A DNA stretch of 64,000 nucleotides. Origin: Macquaria australasica (lineage: Eukaryota > Chordata > Actinopteri > Centrarchiformes > Percichthyidae). The notes beneath the pieces were generated by a model. That model did no database searches, was not told the origin of the DNA, and worked only from the letters and a program-made list of their open reading frames with translations. A program made the translations under genes and the position numbers. The stretch's first letter is position 1; every line of letters starts with the position of its first letter. Positions 37,141-49,248 of this stretch are shown piece after piece. The DNA lies in the NCBI GenBank assembly GCA_005408345.1, contig SEMN01000056.1:806001-870000 (forward strand). The letters are read 5' to 3'.

Positions 37141-37853
37141 GCGATGCTGCAGGCTGTGACTGCCAATCTAGATGTCCAGAGACCTTGTGTAACCAAAGGC
37201 GCTGCACCGCCATTAGAATGGAAATGTACTACATTAAATTACACATACCTTAGCCTTTTGCAACCTCGAGTATTGGCCAAGGATTTCAACAGACTGCTAA
37301 CAACACCATTAAAGAAGAAGGGTTATCCTCAGGGCCTCGTACACCAGATTATTAAGGTGCTTCTAAAACTGGGCAGTAACCATATTTTTTTCTTTCACAT
37401 AACATTTTTAAGGGACCAATCAAACAATGCAGGATAATGATCGTCTCAGGTTGACAGGGCATTGTGTATTCACTCCAAGACCTTATTTTTCAAATGTAGT
37501 GGTGTTTACAGTAAATGACTGAACCTGCACTAGTAGTTTTACATATTAACAAGAAGGATATTCTAACTGTTGATTGCAGATGAGTATGAAGCTGCAATGA
37601 CGAGTGCCGTATGTATTTTACCCAATAATATCTGCTGTTTTATAAGGTCTAACATGTGTAAAACTAGCTGGGAGAAAGGCTAATAAAGCAAGGAGACAGT
37701 CTGCAGGGCAGCTTCAGGAGCGATGGGAGTCCATTATAAAGCCTCTGCAGAGCTCTAACAGGTAACACTGCCAGCCATATGTCAGGTGCTACTGAATCAA
37801 ATTTTTTTGTCTGGATACCCTAATTATAAAATGTCTTCTGGCATAAGGGCCAC

Positions 37854-37902
37854 ATACCATTGCCGTGGTGTTGCTATGGATGCAACACCATGGCAATGGT
37901 AT
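37854..37902. repeat. 21-bp near-perfect hairpin
   Basis: Left arm 37854-37874 (ATACCATTGCCGTGG...) and right arm 37882-37902 (...CATGGCAATGGTAT) are complementary over 21 bp with one difference, which would be a G-U wobble in RNA. The loop is 7 nt (TATGGAT). No related sequence flanks it. It could be the remnant of a very short palindromic element or an RNA hairpin. The loop is shorter than usual for a miRNA precursor and the stem shorter than a full precursor needs. Confidence 0.85.
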
Positions 37903-39040
37903 CCTTAGCTGCCGTAGAAGCTTGAAAAGCACAAGTCCAGGAGCTGCACTGCATGACTGACATTTCAGCATGATGCACTAAAGCCATACACTGAAGTCAC
38001 AATGGTCAGTGGCCTAATTAAGTATATATGACACAAGCCTGGACACAGAGCCGCTGAAATCCTGAAATCCCAATCTATTATATTTTTTATCTGCTGTGGA
38101 TCAGGCACAGCCCCATCATTTTGAAAGTCCATCCTTCCTGCCTGCTCAGAATGTTTGAGGACTGTGATTGATCGTATTTGATGGAGTGTGTGCTAAAAGC
38201 AACCTTGTGCGTGCATAACCACTTGGATTCTTTGAGCGAAGAGATCCAAGGACAGTTAGCTTCACAATCACCAATGAAAGCAAGAGACGAAATATAAACA
38301 ATGCGTCACTCCTTTATCACTCTATAGATTTCTGTCTCTTCTGGTGTAATCCAATCTGCATGGATGTTCCCTGAACTCTTCTTTCATCTCACTCAAACAC
38401 ACACTGTGAGACTTTTAAAGGACAGAATAGAGCAACGAAAGAATCAAACATGACCGGCTGGTAAAATAGGGAAACCTTGTTCTATAAATATACTTTTTAT
38501 ATACTAGATTTGTTTTAGTTTGAGATGTTTTGCTTTAATCAGCTCGTAAAACAGTTCTCCACTTAGCTTTTGGCCACAATCTCACTGTCACAAGACTTTT
38601 TGTCTCATCGTGCATGACATTTATTCATCTGCTTAGAGGCAAAATGACAGGAAAGAAAACTGGTAATTGTGTTAAATATGGTGTATGATGTGGGAGAGGA
38701 AGGACGTTAAAGTCATTCTAGCCCGAGGTTACTTTTGCAAGGAAGCGTTCACAAACATTTACACTCACACAGACACCTTCACAAACACCTTAACATATCA
38801 GGCAAATTATATAAGAAATATAATAGGCTGTAAGAATTTTATTCACTGTGTCATAATGTATATTAAAAGACAGATGCTTATTTTGCCTAGCAATCCACAA
38901 GAGGAGGAACGAGGATTTAATTCAAGTAAAATAATTGTCTACATTTGTAGTATTAAAGATGTAATGTAACCATAATACAGGTACTGCACATGATGCATAT
39001 TTGAAATGAAATTCTCAATAGGTACTCAAGTAATGATCAT
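37903..39040. other. Unannotated DNA
   Basis: No gene or repeat recognised. The frame at 38685-38969 (+) has no known domain. Confidence 0.5.
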
Positions 39041-39384
39041 TTTTAGCCATGTTAGCGGTGTGGCCCTGGGGATGGCAATGTCAGTCACTCAGTCCACCAC
39101 TTTGGTCTAGACTGAACCATCCACTATTGGATGGATTCTCATCACATTTTGTACAAACATTCATGGTCGCCAGAGGACGAATGCTGCTGAATTTAGTGAT
39201 TCCTTGACTTTTCCTCTAGCGCCACCAGCAGGTCAAAGTTTTCTCAAAAACTGAAGACATTCCCATCAGCTGCTAAACTAAGACAGTGAACATGGTAAAC
39301 ATTATACCTACTAAAGATCAGCATGTTAGCATTTAGCTTCAAAGCACCGCTGTGCCTAATAAGTACAACCTTACAGAGCAGCTA
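39041..39384 (-). repeat. Dispersed teleost repeat family B, reverse copy
   Basis: The reverse complement gives the same ordered words as 11003-11376: GCTCTGTAAGGTTGTACTT, GCGGTGCTTTGAAGCTAAATG, GGTGGCGCTAGAGGAAAAGTC, CATGAATGTTTGTACAAAAT and ATCCATCCAATAG. It is less diverged from the common form than the 6.6-7.2 kb block. It ends with the AGACCAAAGTGGTGGACTGA word that often closes this family in percomorphs (from memory). Confidence 0.82.
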
Positions 39385-41245
39385 TTATGTCTGTAGACTC
39401 TTATAGGCGGCTCGATTGAATGTGGTCAATGGAAAGATGTGAGTGGGTGCGAATCGAGACTCAACCGCAAGAAAACATTTCAACTTGAGCGAAAAATGTG
39501 CTCTTATCTCGGGGCTTCACCAGTTTCTGGTGAGTTCTGAGATCAGTCAAAGGCTGAGCTGAACACAAACACACTCACGCAGGCACACTCTCACACATAC
39601 TTTTACAGCTAACGTTTGTTCAGTTGCTACATTGGCTCTTCAGGACGAATAATCACACTGCACAAACAGTCCAGCAGTCAAATTTGTGTGAATGACTGTG
39701 TTAGTCTATATTCATCCTGCAAAACATTTTTACTGTTATATGTTTGTCCCAATACTACCTTTCACCACAGCTTCTGTTTTTGCTCCTAAAATACAGATAA
39801 CGCTACAAGTAATGTCGATGACAGATCCCATGGTACTTAAACACTATTTTTGAACAAAAATGTAATTAACCTTTGTAACAGCAGGAGAAACAGTACGTGT
39901 GAGAAAAGGCACAGACTTCAACAAACACTCAAGCACTATATCCCTTCAAACAATCCTTCTCACAGTAAAGTAGATGTAGATTAATGATGTAGATTATATT
40001 CCACCTCTGATAAATAATTTGTGGCAACTACTGTATGTTATTACACAGTTCCTCTTCACTACTTCACATCAGGCTTTGAGGCAGTTGCCCCACAGAGCTT
40101 GTTTTAATCTTATTAATCTTATTTGGTATTTGAAATGAACAGATCGATGCAGCTGCCCTCATTGAGAGATACTGTATCTCAACATGTTCAAGAGCATCCT
40201 TATCTCACCATGCCTCTCAGGCAGGAAAACCCACAGTTACAATCTAAGTTCAAATGTTAACATGTCCACCTACACAGGTCTAAAACTTCGGCACTTACAA
40301 ATCCTGAAAGGAAAGTGAAATTATCTCAGTGCTCAGGGTGCACAGAGAGACGGCACAGGGGAACAAATGCACTGCTCTCCTGTGTGCTGTGTACAGATAA
40401 CAGAGCAGGCCTACAGCATCTGCAAAGCACAGCATAAGATGAGATTCCAGTGTGATTGCCTCCTATCAGTCACCGATGATCAGCTGTTTGCACTGTCCAA
40501 GCACACAAAACACATATCATAATAATTTCTGAATCCGCTGGCTCCTCACAACATCTTACATTTAGCAGAACAACTTGCTGCTTTATGGGCGATGAAATTA
40601 CTGCTGCTGTATCAGTTATGTTGACTTGCTTGGCTAGCAAAGACACTTGCAGGTTTGTAATACAACGCTTATTCAGCTGAGTAGATTCATTTACACATGG
40701 ATTCCTGCGAAGAAATGCTGAATGGTGAAAAATAACAGATTTAATACAGCATGAGGTGGTTTCCTTGCAGGGGTGCAGTTGCAACTTTCTTTCAATCAAT
40801 AGTAATGTAAAAGGGGTATTCAAACATTGATCAAAACAAGAGCACTGTTAAAAATAAATGAACACACACACATAGAAGGAATCTTATCCAGAAGCACATT
40901 ATCATTTGACCCAATTGGAGTGTTTTTCTGACTTACTTATTGGGTTGGTCCTCCAGGGTTTGGCCTTTTTGCACTTGTTAAGTGTGTACAGTGGCATACT
41001 GCTTTGATGTGCAAGTATCGATTGTACTGATACAAGACTCTCGGCTGACCTATAGCATATTGATTGGACAAAGCTGTCTGCATTCTGTCTCATCTCCAAG
41101 TTGATAAAAACTAATTTTGCAATGAGTTTGCAGAATAAACCTGACGCTCAGATATGCATATGGAAAATAATCAGTGGAAATATGAAACGTTGGATATGAC
41201 CAGAATGTTTAGGCTCTTAATAGACATGTCATCTGTTATTTTCAG
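39385..41245. other. Unannotated DNA
   Basis: No supported gene. The minus-strand frame 40470-40823 (117 codons) shows no domain. Confidence 0.5.
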
Positions 41246-41377
41246 TACGGCATCACTGCTGCTGACCCTCCCCGATCTGAAGGCTAACATTGTCATTCCT
41301 GATGGGGTTTACAGTGATATGCTGGATTTAAACCTGCCTGCTCTTTCAAAGGTCATTAGGTCGTTTCACATCAGCAG
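41246..41377 (+). CDS. Weak candidate internal exon, unknown protein
   Basis: TGTTATTTTCAG ending at 41245 is a good acceptor, and CAG|GTAATG at 41375-41383 is a plausible donor. The enclosed 132 nt are open in the frame starting at the second base (43 full codons, one leading and two trailing bases). They read SLLLTLPDLKANIVIPDG, then a stretch with YSDMLDLNLPALSKV. Twenty-four of 43 third positions are G or C, moderately coding-like. No family is recognised, and no phase-matching neighbour was found by eye. Chance remains the likelier explanation. Confidence 0.17.
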
Positions 41378-41933
41378 GTAATGGAGTTGACAGGGTTCAT
41401 CTGAGCTGTGTTCTTACAGCCTGAAGGGCCCCAAGTGAGTCCGCTCTGTCTGCAAGCAGCAGCCAAAAACATCCTCACAGCTCGGTGGTTTGGCGATAAG
41501 TAGGACAACTGCTGGGTGAAATTCAGTTGTTTATGCACACGAGGAAGGTCGGTGTGGGTGTGGGCACGCTGTTTGCCGGTGCCAAAGTTCAGCATGTGCA
41601 TCAAATCTGCTCCTACTGTCTGTGGGAAAGCTAATGTGACAAAATGATCCGGTTCAGAAGGCAAAGTTATGGCAAAGCAATCTGCATTAGGAATGAATAA
41701 ACTGAGTCTTATGATTTAAGTATGAACCATCCTCAAAAAATCAGTTTTACTATTATCTTTAAAAATAAAGTAAAAAAAGATTTAAGCAGACTGGCTGCAC
41801 TTTCAAGTGTGTGGAGCACAGTGGGGAGTGGGCATTCAGGGTTCAAATTAGAACCTGATGAGAGATTATAATGATGCTGCGCCATGGTTCAGTCCACATC
41901 CAGAGGGGCCAAATATCCAATTAAAACAGTCTA

Positions 41934-41936
<3 letters not shown>
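41378..41936. other. Unannotated DNA
   Basis: No gene seen. The minus-strand frame over 41371-41664 has no recognisable domain. Confidence 0.5.

Positions 41937-41976
<40 letters not shown>
41937..41976. repeat. (CT)n microsatellite, 20 units
   Basis: An uninterrupted CT run. Confidence 0.97.
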
Positions 41977-41980
<4 letters not shown>

Positions 41981-42179
41981 CAGTGAGGTAAGTACTGGGA
42001 ACCCTGCATGTAAATTCAATTCAAGATAATACCTCTGGAGAAACGTCTCACAACAACCTACCAAATGTCATCTCTCTTCTATAATTGTCATTTTACTAGA
42101 TGTAATCCATCACACTGCGCATTTCATATCACAAACACCACCTTTAACTTTACACTATACCGTATGGCCATTCGGAGAC

Positions 42180-42430
42180 AGGGTGGTGTTTAATCACAGG
42201 TAATTCCAATTTTTGTTGCGCTCCATTAACTCAACTCAAACAGCGATTGTAATTTGATGCTAATTGCTACTGCATCCGCCATTACCAGAAGTGTATATGT
42301 AATTCACGACATGAAAGGTTGCAGTATCAAACGAAGGCTGGATCTACAGCTGACAGGCGGGAAAGGGCAGCTGAGCTAAGCTGATTGGTGGTACAATAAG
42401 AGTGAGAGCTATACTTTATTTCCTGACCTT
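42180..42430. promoter_or_regulatory. Possible conserved regulatory block
   Basis: A repeat-free stretch with TTAATCACAGG and TAATTCCAA near 42190-42210, GATTGTAATTTGATGCTAAT near 42245-42264, and an inverted CCAAT word (GATTGGTGG) at 42382-42390. The mixture resembles deeply conserved vertebrate non-coding elements. This is inference from composition only. Confidence 0.2.
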
Positions 42431-44841
42431 TTGCAGCTTGCTTTCACGCCCTCTCTCCTCTGTCAGTATCACTGATCAGCTGCACAGCTGTGTACAGGCC
42501 AGGTCCCGAAGCCAGGTCCAAATGATCTCAGCACACAATCTGTCTCTATAATATTCCCAACCCCACGCCCTGCCTTTTCATCTTCACACTAAGATAATGC
42601 ATTGGATGTGGCAGAGCAGCCGAGCAGTGGACACTTCCTTTCATGAATATACTGTAGCTTTTACTGTATGTGCTGCAGCAGCAGAACAGGGAAGGGCAGT
42701 TTTGCACTCGCAGTATTTTGTTGGCTTATGATCATGGGCAGACATGTCACAGTGCAAAGAACCCCTGTTTCAATATTCATCAAAATCAATCAATTAATTT
42801 GTATGAATCTTGAATGAGCAATCGGTTTCAGCTATTCTTTATGAGTCACATTCGCATGTTATTCGCCCTGACATTAATCATTCTACTCCTCTGGCTCACT
42901 CTGTCAAAACAGCATCTTTGTTTAATTGAATGACCTGAAATAACCATACTCATTGGCGGGGTTAAGATCAGTTTAACCCATGTTTTACACACTATAATTA
43001 TACCTGACATGGTTTTGTTTGATGATTAGTCTGCTGGACTGCACCAAAATTTGAAATTAAATTGCAAAGCCTTCCGCTTTAATGATGCACTGTGCCTTCA
43101 AGTTGGATGAAACTATCTCCAAGCAGATTTACTTCTGAGGCGGAAGAAAAACCTGAGAAACCTAAAAAAACGAATGGCAAGCTGAAAGTCTGTCTTTTTT
43201 TTTTTTTCCCATCTGAAAATGGCACAAAACCACCTGCTGAAAGTCAATTAACATAACCCTGACACAGACCAACACAACACAGAGATACAAACAGCAAATT
43301 TAAATTTAGGGAACCTGCAGGCATTCAGATAAAGCTGGTGTCAGAAGCTGCACAATTTACCTGCAAATAGAAAAAGTATGGATAAAGACATCCATGTGAG
43401 ACTTTTTCTTACTTTAGGTAAGGGAGAAGCTGATCTTTATTCAAAATAATTTGAAATCTGACTTCTAGTGAATAACTTCAGTAATACATTCCTCCAAAAC
43501 TTTTTGGATACATGATATTTTGTGTGGTTGGAAGAAAGTATATATAAAAGTGTCTAGTGTTGATAAAATCACTCACCAAAGAACATCATGACATAAAATA
43601 AATATTCACTGTAAATATACCAAATATGTGAATGATGTCTGATGATAATCAAGCTCTCTCTGTTTAATCAATATCTTGATAGAAATGATTCACCATCTCT
43701 CTTATAGGTAACACCCGTAATGGCTGTCGTCACTTGGCTCATGCAGTGAAAGAGAGCAGGCTCTGTATCACACTTAAATGGCTAGCTAGACAGCAGAATA
43801 GGCCACCTTTCAAGTCTTGATTGCAGCCGTACGGCCCTCTCTGTGTTTTCATTGTGTGCACCCACTGTTATAACACCAGAGTGCAGGTAATAGGGAGCCA
43901 TTGTGTCCTTGGGAGGTCATTTCAGCTCCAGTGGAAATGGATTTCAGCTGTCATTCCACTTTGGTCACCAAACTGGCTCTTGTTAGGTCCCAGAAATTAA
44001 GAGAAATTTGTGATTTTTGTCTGTCCTCCCTGACAAGGAAACTGACCTGCCAGGTGGAGAAACAGGTCAGTCCTGATTTACACTTTTGACCAACCTCTTT
44101 GAGCCTAATTTGTCTTCAAAGGTATTCATAACCCTGATCTGTTCAGAGCACTGCCTCTAGGACTTGCCAGACGATCTAACCACATTGGCTAATTGATTCA
44201 TACCATGTTGGAGGGAAGGGAAAATGTAGCTATAGTCTAATGTCAAACAACATTAGCCTTTAGTGTAATCGGCCAAATGTACTTAGGGCCTCTGTGTCTG
44301 TTTATTCTGTATAAAATGTGTGAATAGAGGATTTGGATTGAGAAACCCCCAAACCCTCTTGTCACAAAAGCAAAAGATTTAACACTCTCTGAACAAATTA
44401 AGATGTCCTGCTGTACATTTGCAGTTTAAGGGAAAGGCCCACAGTATAGTACATCTGAGCAGTGATGGTAATATCCTCTGGCTAGTTTTCTGCTCATATG
44501 AAAAGGAGCAAAAATTTGCGGTCACTGTAAATCGACCCTTTTACTTAAATGAGGCATATTCTAGAAAGGTCACAAAATCATAGGAGCATGGCCTTGCGGG
44601 GCTGAGTTTTCTTACAATATCCTCTTTGACAAGTGTTGCTGTCCCATGGGTAACACTTCATGGCATGATAAAGTAACTAAGCAGATTTGCCGTGTGCCTG
44701 ATTGTCCTGTCCAGCAGACTGTGTGAAAAGCCTGTATGTGACATGTGCTCCCCGTTGGGGCCAAGATGGAAGGCTGTGGATTCACCATGAATTTATGTTC
44801 GCGCACATGATCAGTGTCAGGAACAGAGGCGGGATCCTATA
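42431..44841. other. Unannotated DNA
   Basis: No supported gene. A 13-base T run lies at about 43195-43208. Confidence 0.5.
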
Positions 44842-44859
44842 GCTGCTGCTGCTGCTGCT
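44842..44859. repeat. Short (GCT)n trinucleotide repeat
   Basis: Six GCT units, giving a Cys-run in a chance frame. Confidence 0.85.
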
Positions 44860-45189
44860 TCCTTTGTTGTCAGAAAGCAGCTGATTGCTGGGTGTTGTTC
44901 CTCTCCGTTTCATTTGGTACTGTTAGTCATGAAGACATTATGGGCTGGGTTGTTAACGGTAAGAATTACAGCGATACAAACGCACACAAGCAGACACAGA
45001 TCACACTTCACCCTAAACCTGCCGACTGACTGAACCTGTTAAATCTGTAATGCTGCTGTAGTGTGAAATCCTTGAAGCTCCTCTTCTAGTGATTTTATAT
45101 ATCATCAGTGAAGTGAAGGTGAGGGCTTTCTCTGAACTCTTGCATTAATAAAACCATTTCAAAGCCTAAAACTAAAAAATGCATTGTAT

Positions 45190-45586
45190 GATGCAAAAGT
45201 TCTTTCTCTTAGTTTAGAGGAAATTTGGACATTAAGGTTTTTACCCAATGCAGATGATAAACTATTCCAATTTTGTATCATTGTGGGTAATTTAACATGC
45301 AAATACTTCATGTTGAGAGTTTGATGTTTAGAGTTTCTCTCGTCTGGATTATGGACAATAAGAGGACACTGTTTGGAGACAAAGGTGGGTACAAAATTCG
45401 GATTTTGAAAAGGACGTGCCCCCCTTCCCCAGTGGAAATTACACCCTTGTTTGCAACAAACGTCTCCACTCTGTTTCGTCTTCTGTCTGCCATTCTCCTC
45501 TGCGTCTCTTTCAATTAACCTCACAAAATAAATCCTTGTGCACCTGTTGCAATTGAGGAATAAATAAAGCAATTTTGATTCTGATT
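45190..45586 (+). mobile_element. Probable LINE 3' end (L2/CR1-like tail)
   Basis: The segment ends with "GTGCACCTGTTGCAATTGAG" and then "AATAAATAAAGCAATTTTGA" followed by TTCTGATT. This matches the teleost LINE tail pattern "AATAAAG..TTTTGATTCTGATT" built from a short repeated terminal unit. Upstream sequence to about 45190 may belong to the same 3' region but has no clear reverse-transcriptase motif, so the start is uncertain. Confidence 0.5.
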
Positions 45587-46891
45587 AGATAAATGACATG
45601 ATAATAGTTTGTGAAAATTGAACTGCTTCATCTGTATCACATCTAACTTATTGTGAAGAGATTGATTTAAAGTAATGGTATTACAACCTTGAAACTGAAG
45701 GACACACTGTGCACAAGCTACAGAGCACAAGGTTAAAGTGAAGTGTGTTAGTTTTTTTTTGTGTGAACACAACCTTAGTGCCTAAAAACACAAAACCTGC
45801 TCATATAGACACTAAATGTTGGGACTTTTATCAAACCTGAAGGGTAATGCTGATGTTATCCAGGTTTGGATGCACTGGGAAAAGGGAGGTGACTAAAGTG
45901 GTGGAAGAGCAGCAGCAGCAGCAACTGAGCAGGGGAAGAAGTGACCTGAACTTTAACAGGATGGAGCCAATTCCCTAAGGAGTAAACATTCAGTAAAAGC
46001 TGAGCAGCCCATATCTGTGGAGTAAATGGGCAGTAGAGTGGAGCATGTTCCTCCCTAACAGGGCCAAGGTACACTGCCAGGGGAGCTGAACTTGTAATTC
46101 CCTTTCGCTGTTGCTTGACTCATCAGTGAGTGCACCAACAACTTTTTGCCAGAAAATAAAGCCACGACTCTGGTAAGGATATCCATTATCAAGACTGTAA
46201 CATTATATTAATAGGAGAATAGAGAAAGTACTTTAGCTCTGGCAACCAGGTTCAGTGATATTACCACGAAGTACAAGTGAAGTTGGACTGAAACAGTGAC
46301 AGATCCACTTCATATCACTTGTGTGTTTCAGCTAGAGGCTATTTGCTGGTAAGTCATACACTTATATTCATTACCAACTTCGCATTATAGCTTTTATCGT
46401 TTACTCTTTCTGATATGTTACACTTTTGCTTCACTGAAGCTAAAGTCAACTTTTTATTGAGCAACTTGATTCAATATTAAAGCCTTTTCTTTTCATAGGT
46501 GTGTGCTGGGGAGCTGCCTTATTGTTGCTGCAGTTGTTATCTGACACATGTTTGAGTTATTGCCCTGTATTAATTCTTCTAAAGAGTGCGAATATAAAGC
46601 TACATACCTCTTGATAATTGCAATCCTCTCACGGACGCTGAGGGCAGCCATCTGTGAATGGATGAAGAAATAATGGCATGGTTAAGAGCTGCTTGGGGGA
46701 ACCAAACACATTTATTTGTGTGAAGTGCCATGTTTTGAAAGCCAGAAACAAATCAGGCACCTTTCCTATGCGTGCATCTATTTGACATTCTGGTAACAAG
46801 ATGAAGCAGGTAAGATGTTTTGTTTAAAAATAGTAGTTCATCTATTATGAGAGGGTTAAATACAGTCAGTGAAAGCAGCAGGATTTGACTC
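45587..46891. other. Unannotated DNA
   Basis: No supported gene. A short AGC trinucleotide run lies at about 45909-45924. Confidence 0.5.
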
Positions 46892-46962
46892 TCTCTCTCT
46901 CTCTCTGTAATGATGAAACTGTCCACAATCGCAGGGTGCAGGGTGCAGGATGCAGGATGCGG
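46892..46962. repeat. (CT)n run and 7-bp minisatellite
   Basis: A CT run at about 46890-46907 is followed at 46931-46962 by about four tandem copies of a GCAGGGT/GCAGGAT heptamer. Confidence 0.8.
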
Positions 46963-49039
46963 GGGTGTTTCTCTGTTTTGGAGCAGGAGAATTTCCACCT
47001 GCCTTCTACGTGACACTCTGACAGTACCAATCCCACCTTATCTGTCCTCTTTTCCTTTGCCTCTCCCCCCACTCAGCCCTTTTTTTCCACACACCTTCCC
47101 CTTCCATCATCCCTGTCTCCGCCAGTTTCAAAACCCTGCTGTGATAAGCACGCTGAATTAAAATGATTTCTTTTTAATTACTTTCCATATTAAGTGCAAT
47201 CGGAAGCGCATGCATTATATATGTATGTTTCACTCCACTCTGTATGAGGATTAAACCGTTGTTGGTGAACCTCGCCTAGGGGCAAAATACACAAATGCAA
47301 TTAAATTCATTTCAATGCGGAAAAAAAGACACTTTTTCTCACAGTAGACAGTTTTGGAGAAAAAAAAGAAAAGAAAACAATCCTGTCCTCTATGTGAGGA
47401 TGTGAAGTTCATTATTCTGCAAATAATGAGCTGAAAAACATTTTACGTTTTAATTAGGGTGAAGCTTGTTTTGTACCTGTGCTCACAAGTGTCCTGAAAG
47501 GGATATAAGCCAGCTGAGAATAGCTATATCCTATGATTGCTACAGTTACCGCAGCAGCATATGGAAACATTTGGCCATCTTGTTTCATATTTCATTTCAT
47601 GACAAATTAGCAAGCAGGTCGTTTTCTCTGTTTCCTCTGAGGAATGAGCCGACTGTGGTACTTAACAAGAATCACCTGTATGGCTTACAGTGTTCACTTC
47701 ACTGTATCGAGCACATGCTGTGTCTGTTGCTGAATAAAATGTGCTTTATATCCTTAAAGCACAAATCGATAATTTGTCTTTGGCTGTCAAGAGGCTGGCA
47801 GAAAAATAGATGAGAAAGTAATTGGAACAGAGATCAATTACAGCAGGCAGATCTTATGTCTGTTGAGAGGACAGTAAGCTCACCTACACACACCTGCCAC
47901 TCCAAGCCCACGCTACCTCGCTAGAGCTGGAGCTGCACATCAAAGGTGCACTATTTGAACTTGAAAGTTGAATTGCCCAACCTCGAGAGACATTTGTGTC
48001 TTTCAAAACCCAAAGGGAAGAGAGTCAATCCACACATGGGGATCTTGATGACCCACACGGCATAACATGCGTTTCCCCTCCCATCTCTGTCATGTTCTGT
48101 TTCGAGAGCAAAGACACAAAGAGAACCTGATGTGTATGGATTTTCTTTTAACAGTAATAAGACTGTCAGGGGGCTGTACAGCTTGTGTGAGGATTTGGAG
48201 CCACAGACAGTGGTAATTGAAACTGACAGCGGGTTGAGCACAATGACTCTGTGGATAACAACAATCATAACCCCCATAATCATCACAGCAGCACTGCATG
48301 CACACAAAGTTCTTAGGTAAACAAAATTACCCAGCTGACACCAACCATCTTATTTCCCCATCCTCATGGATTGTTTGAGCTTTCCTGACATGAGGGGCCC
48401 CTGAGCCCTCGGTGTCACCCTGGTGGCACCTAAAAGCTCTGTGTCAAGGGTGTTGCATATTTTGGAGCCCCTTTATCTTCAAACCCCTCGGACCAGCGGT
48501 GCCTCTCAGGTATTCCTCTACCTCTCATGTGTGTGTTGAGAGATGCATCACCTTTGGTACAGTAGTTAGAGTAGAATTCACGTCAGTAAACATCACGCAT
48601 ATTTACTTCAACTAAAAAAAAAAGTTGTTTTTCAAGTTAGTGAGAGAGGATAAACACAGCTCCTGTCTAAAGGCAGCATCACATGTCAAAATAGGTGACA
48701 CAAATTGCCATTTATTACAGATATTTAAAAATAAGTGCAGTAATTATGTTATTTTAATTATATTATGCTATTTGTTTTACAGGTTTAAAGGAAACCTGGG
48801 TAATAATTGCTTTGAATTTTTATTTCCAGATATGCTACTTTATTAAGTTTACTTTTATGTTTGACTTCTTTTATTTGTTTGTTTTGTTTGGCCTTGGAAT
48901 TATTAGTAGTCACAGTAGCAGTAGCATCAGATCACTAGTAGCAACTAGCAGCTAGCAACCTGAATTTATCATATTAAAGGTTTGGACTTACTGTCATCTC
49001 TAAAGTACTTACAGTTGAGCTACTAATAATAACATTATA
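46963..49039. other. Unannotated DNA
   Basis: Pyrimidine-rich at about 47040-47120 (CCTCTCCCCCC-type words). No supported gene. Confidence 0.5.
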
Positions 49040-49248
49040 TTTTTACATATTTTGTACATATTCTGTTTTCTTTTTTATAATATTTTTTCATATCTCATTG
49101 TCAATTTTCTATTTTCTATTCATGCTTGTACTTGTTTTATCTTTCTTTATATTTTCTAATTACTTTGCATGTTGATGTGCACCAATATACCATGGCAAAT
49201 TCCTTGTATGTGAAAACTTACTTGGCAGTAAACCTGATTCCGATTCTT
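49040..49248 (+). mobile_element. 3' end of an L2-like LINE
   Basis: The segment ends "GGCAAATTCCTTGTATGTG", then "AAAACTTACTTGGCAGTAAA", then CCTGATTCCGATTCTTG. This is the familiar percomorph L2-type LINE tail ("CAAATTCCTTGTATGTG..AACxTACTTGGCAATAAACCTGATTCTGATTCTG"). The TTTATTTT-rich stretch before it and GTGCACCAATA also fit that 3' UTR. There is no coding part, so it is a 5'-truncated dead copy. The 5' limit is approximate. Confidence 0.82.

Noticed and set aside
45159..45572. 137-codon minus-strand frame
   Set aside because: It runs antisense to a probable LINE 3' tail and has no domain.
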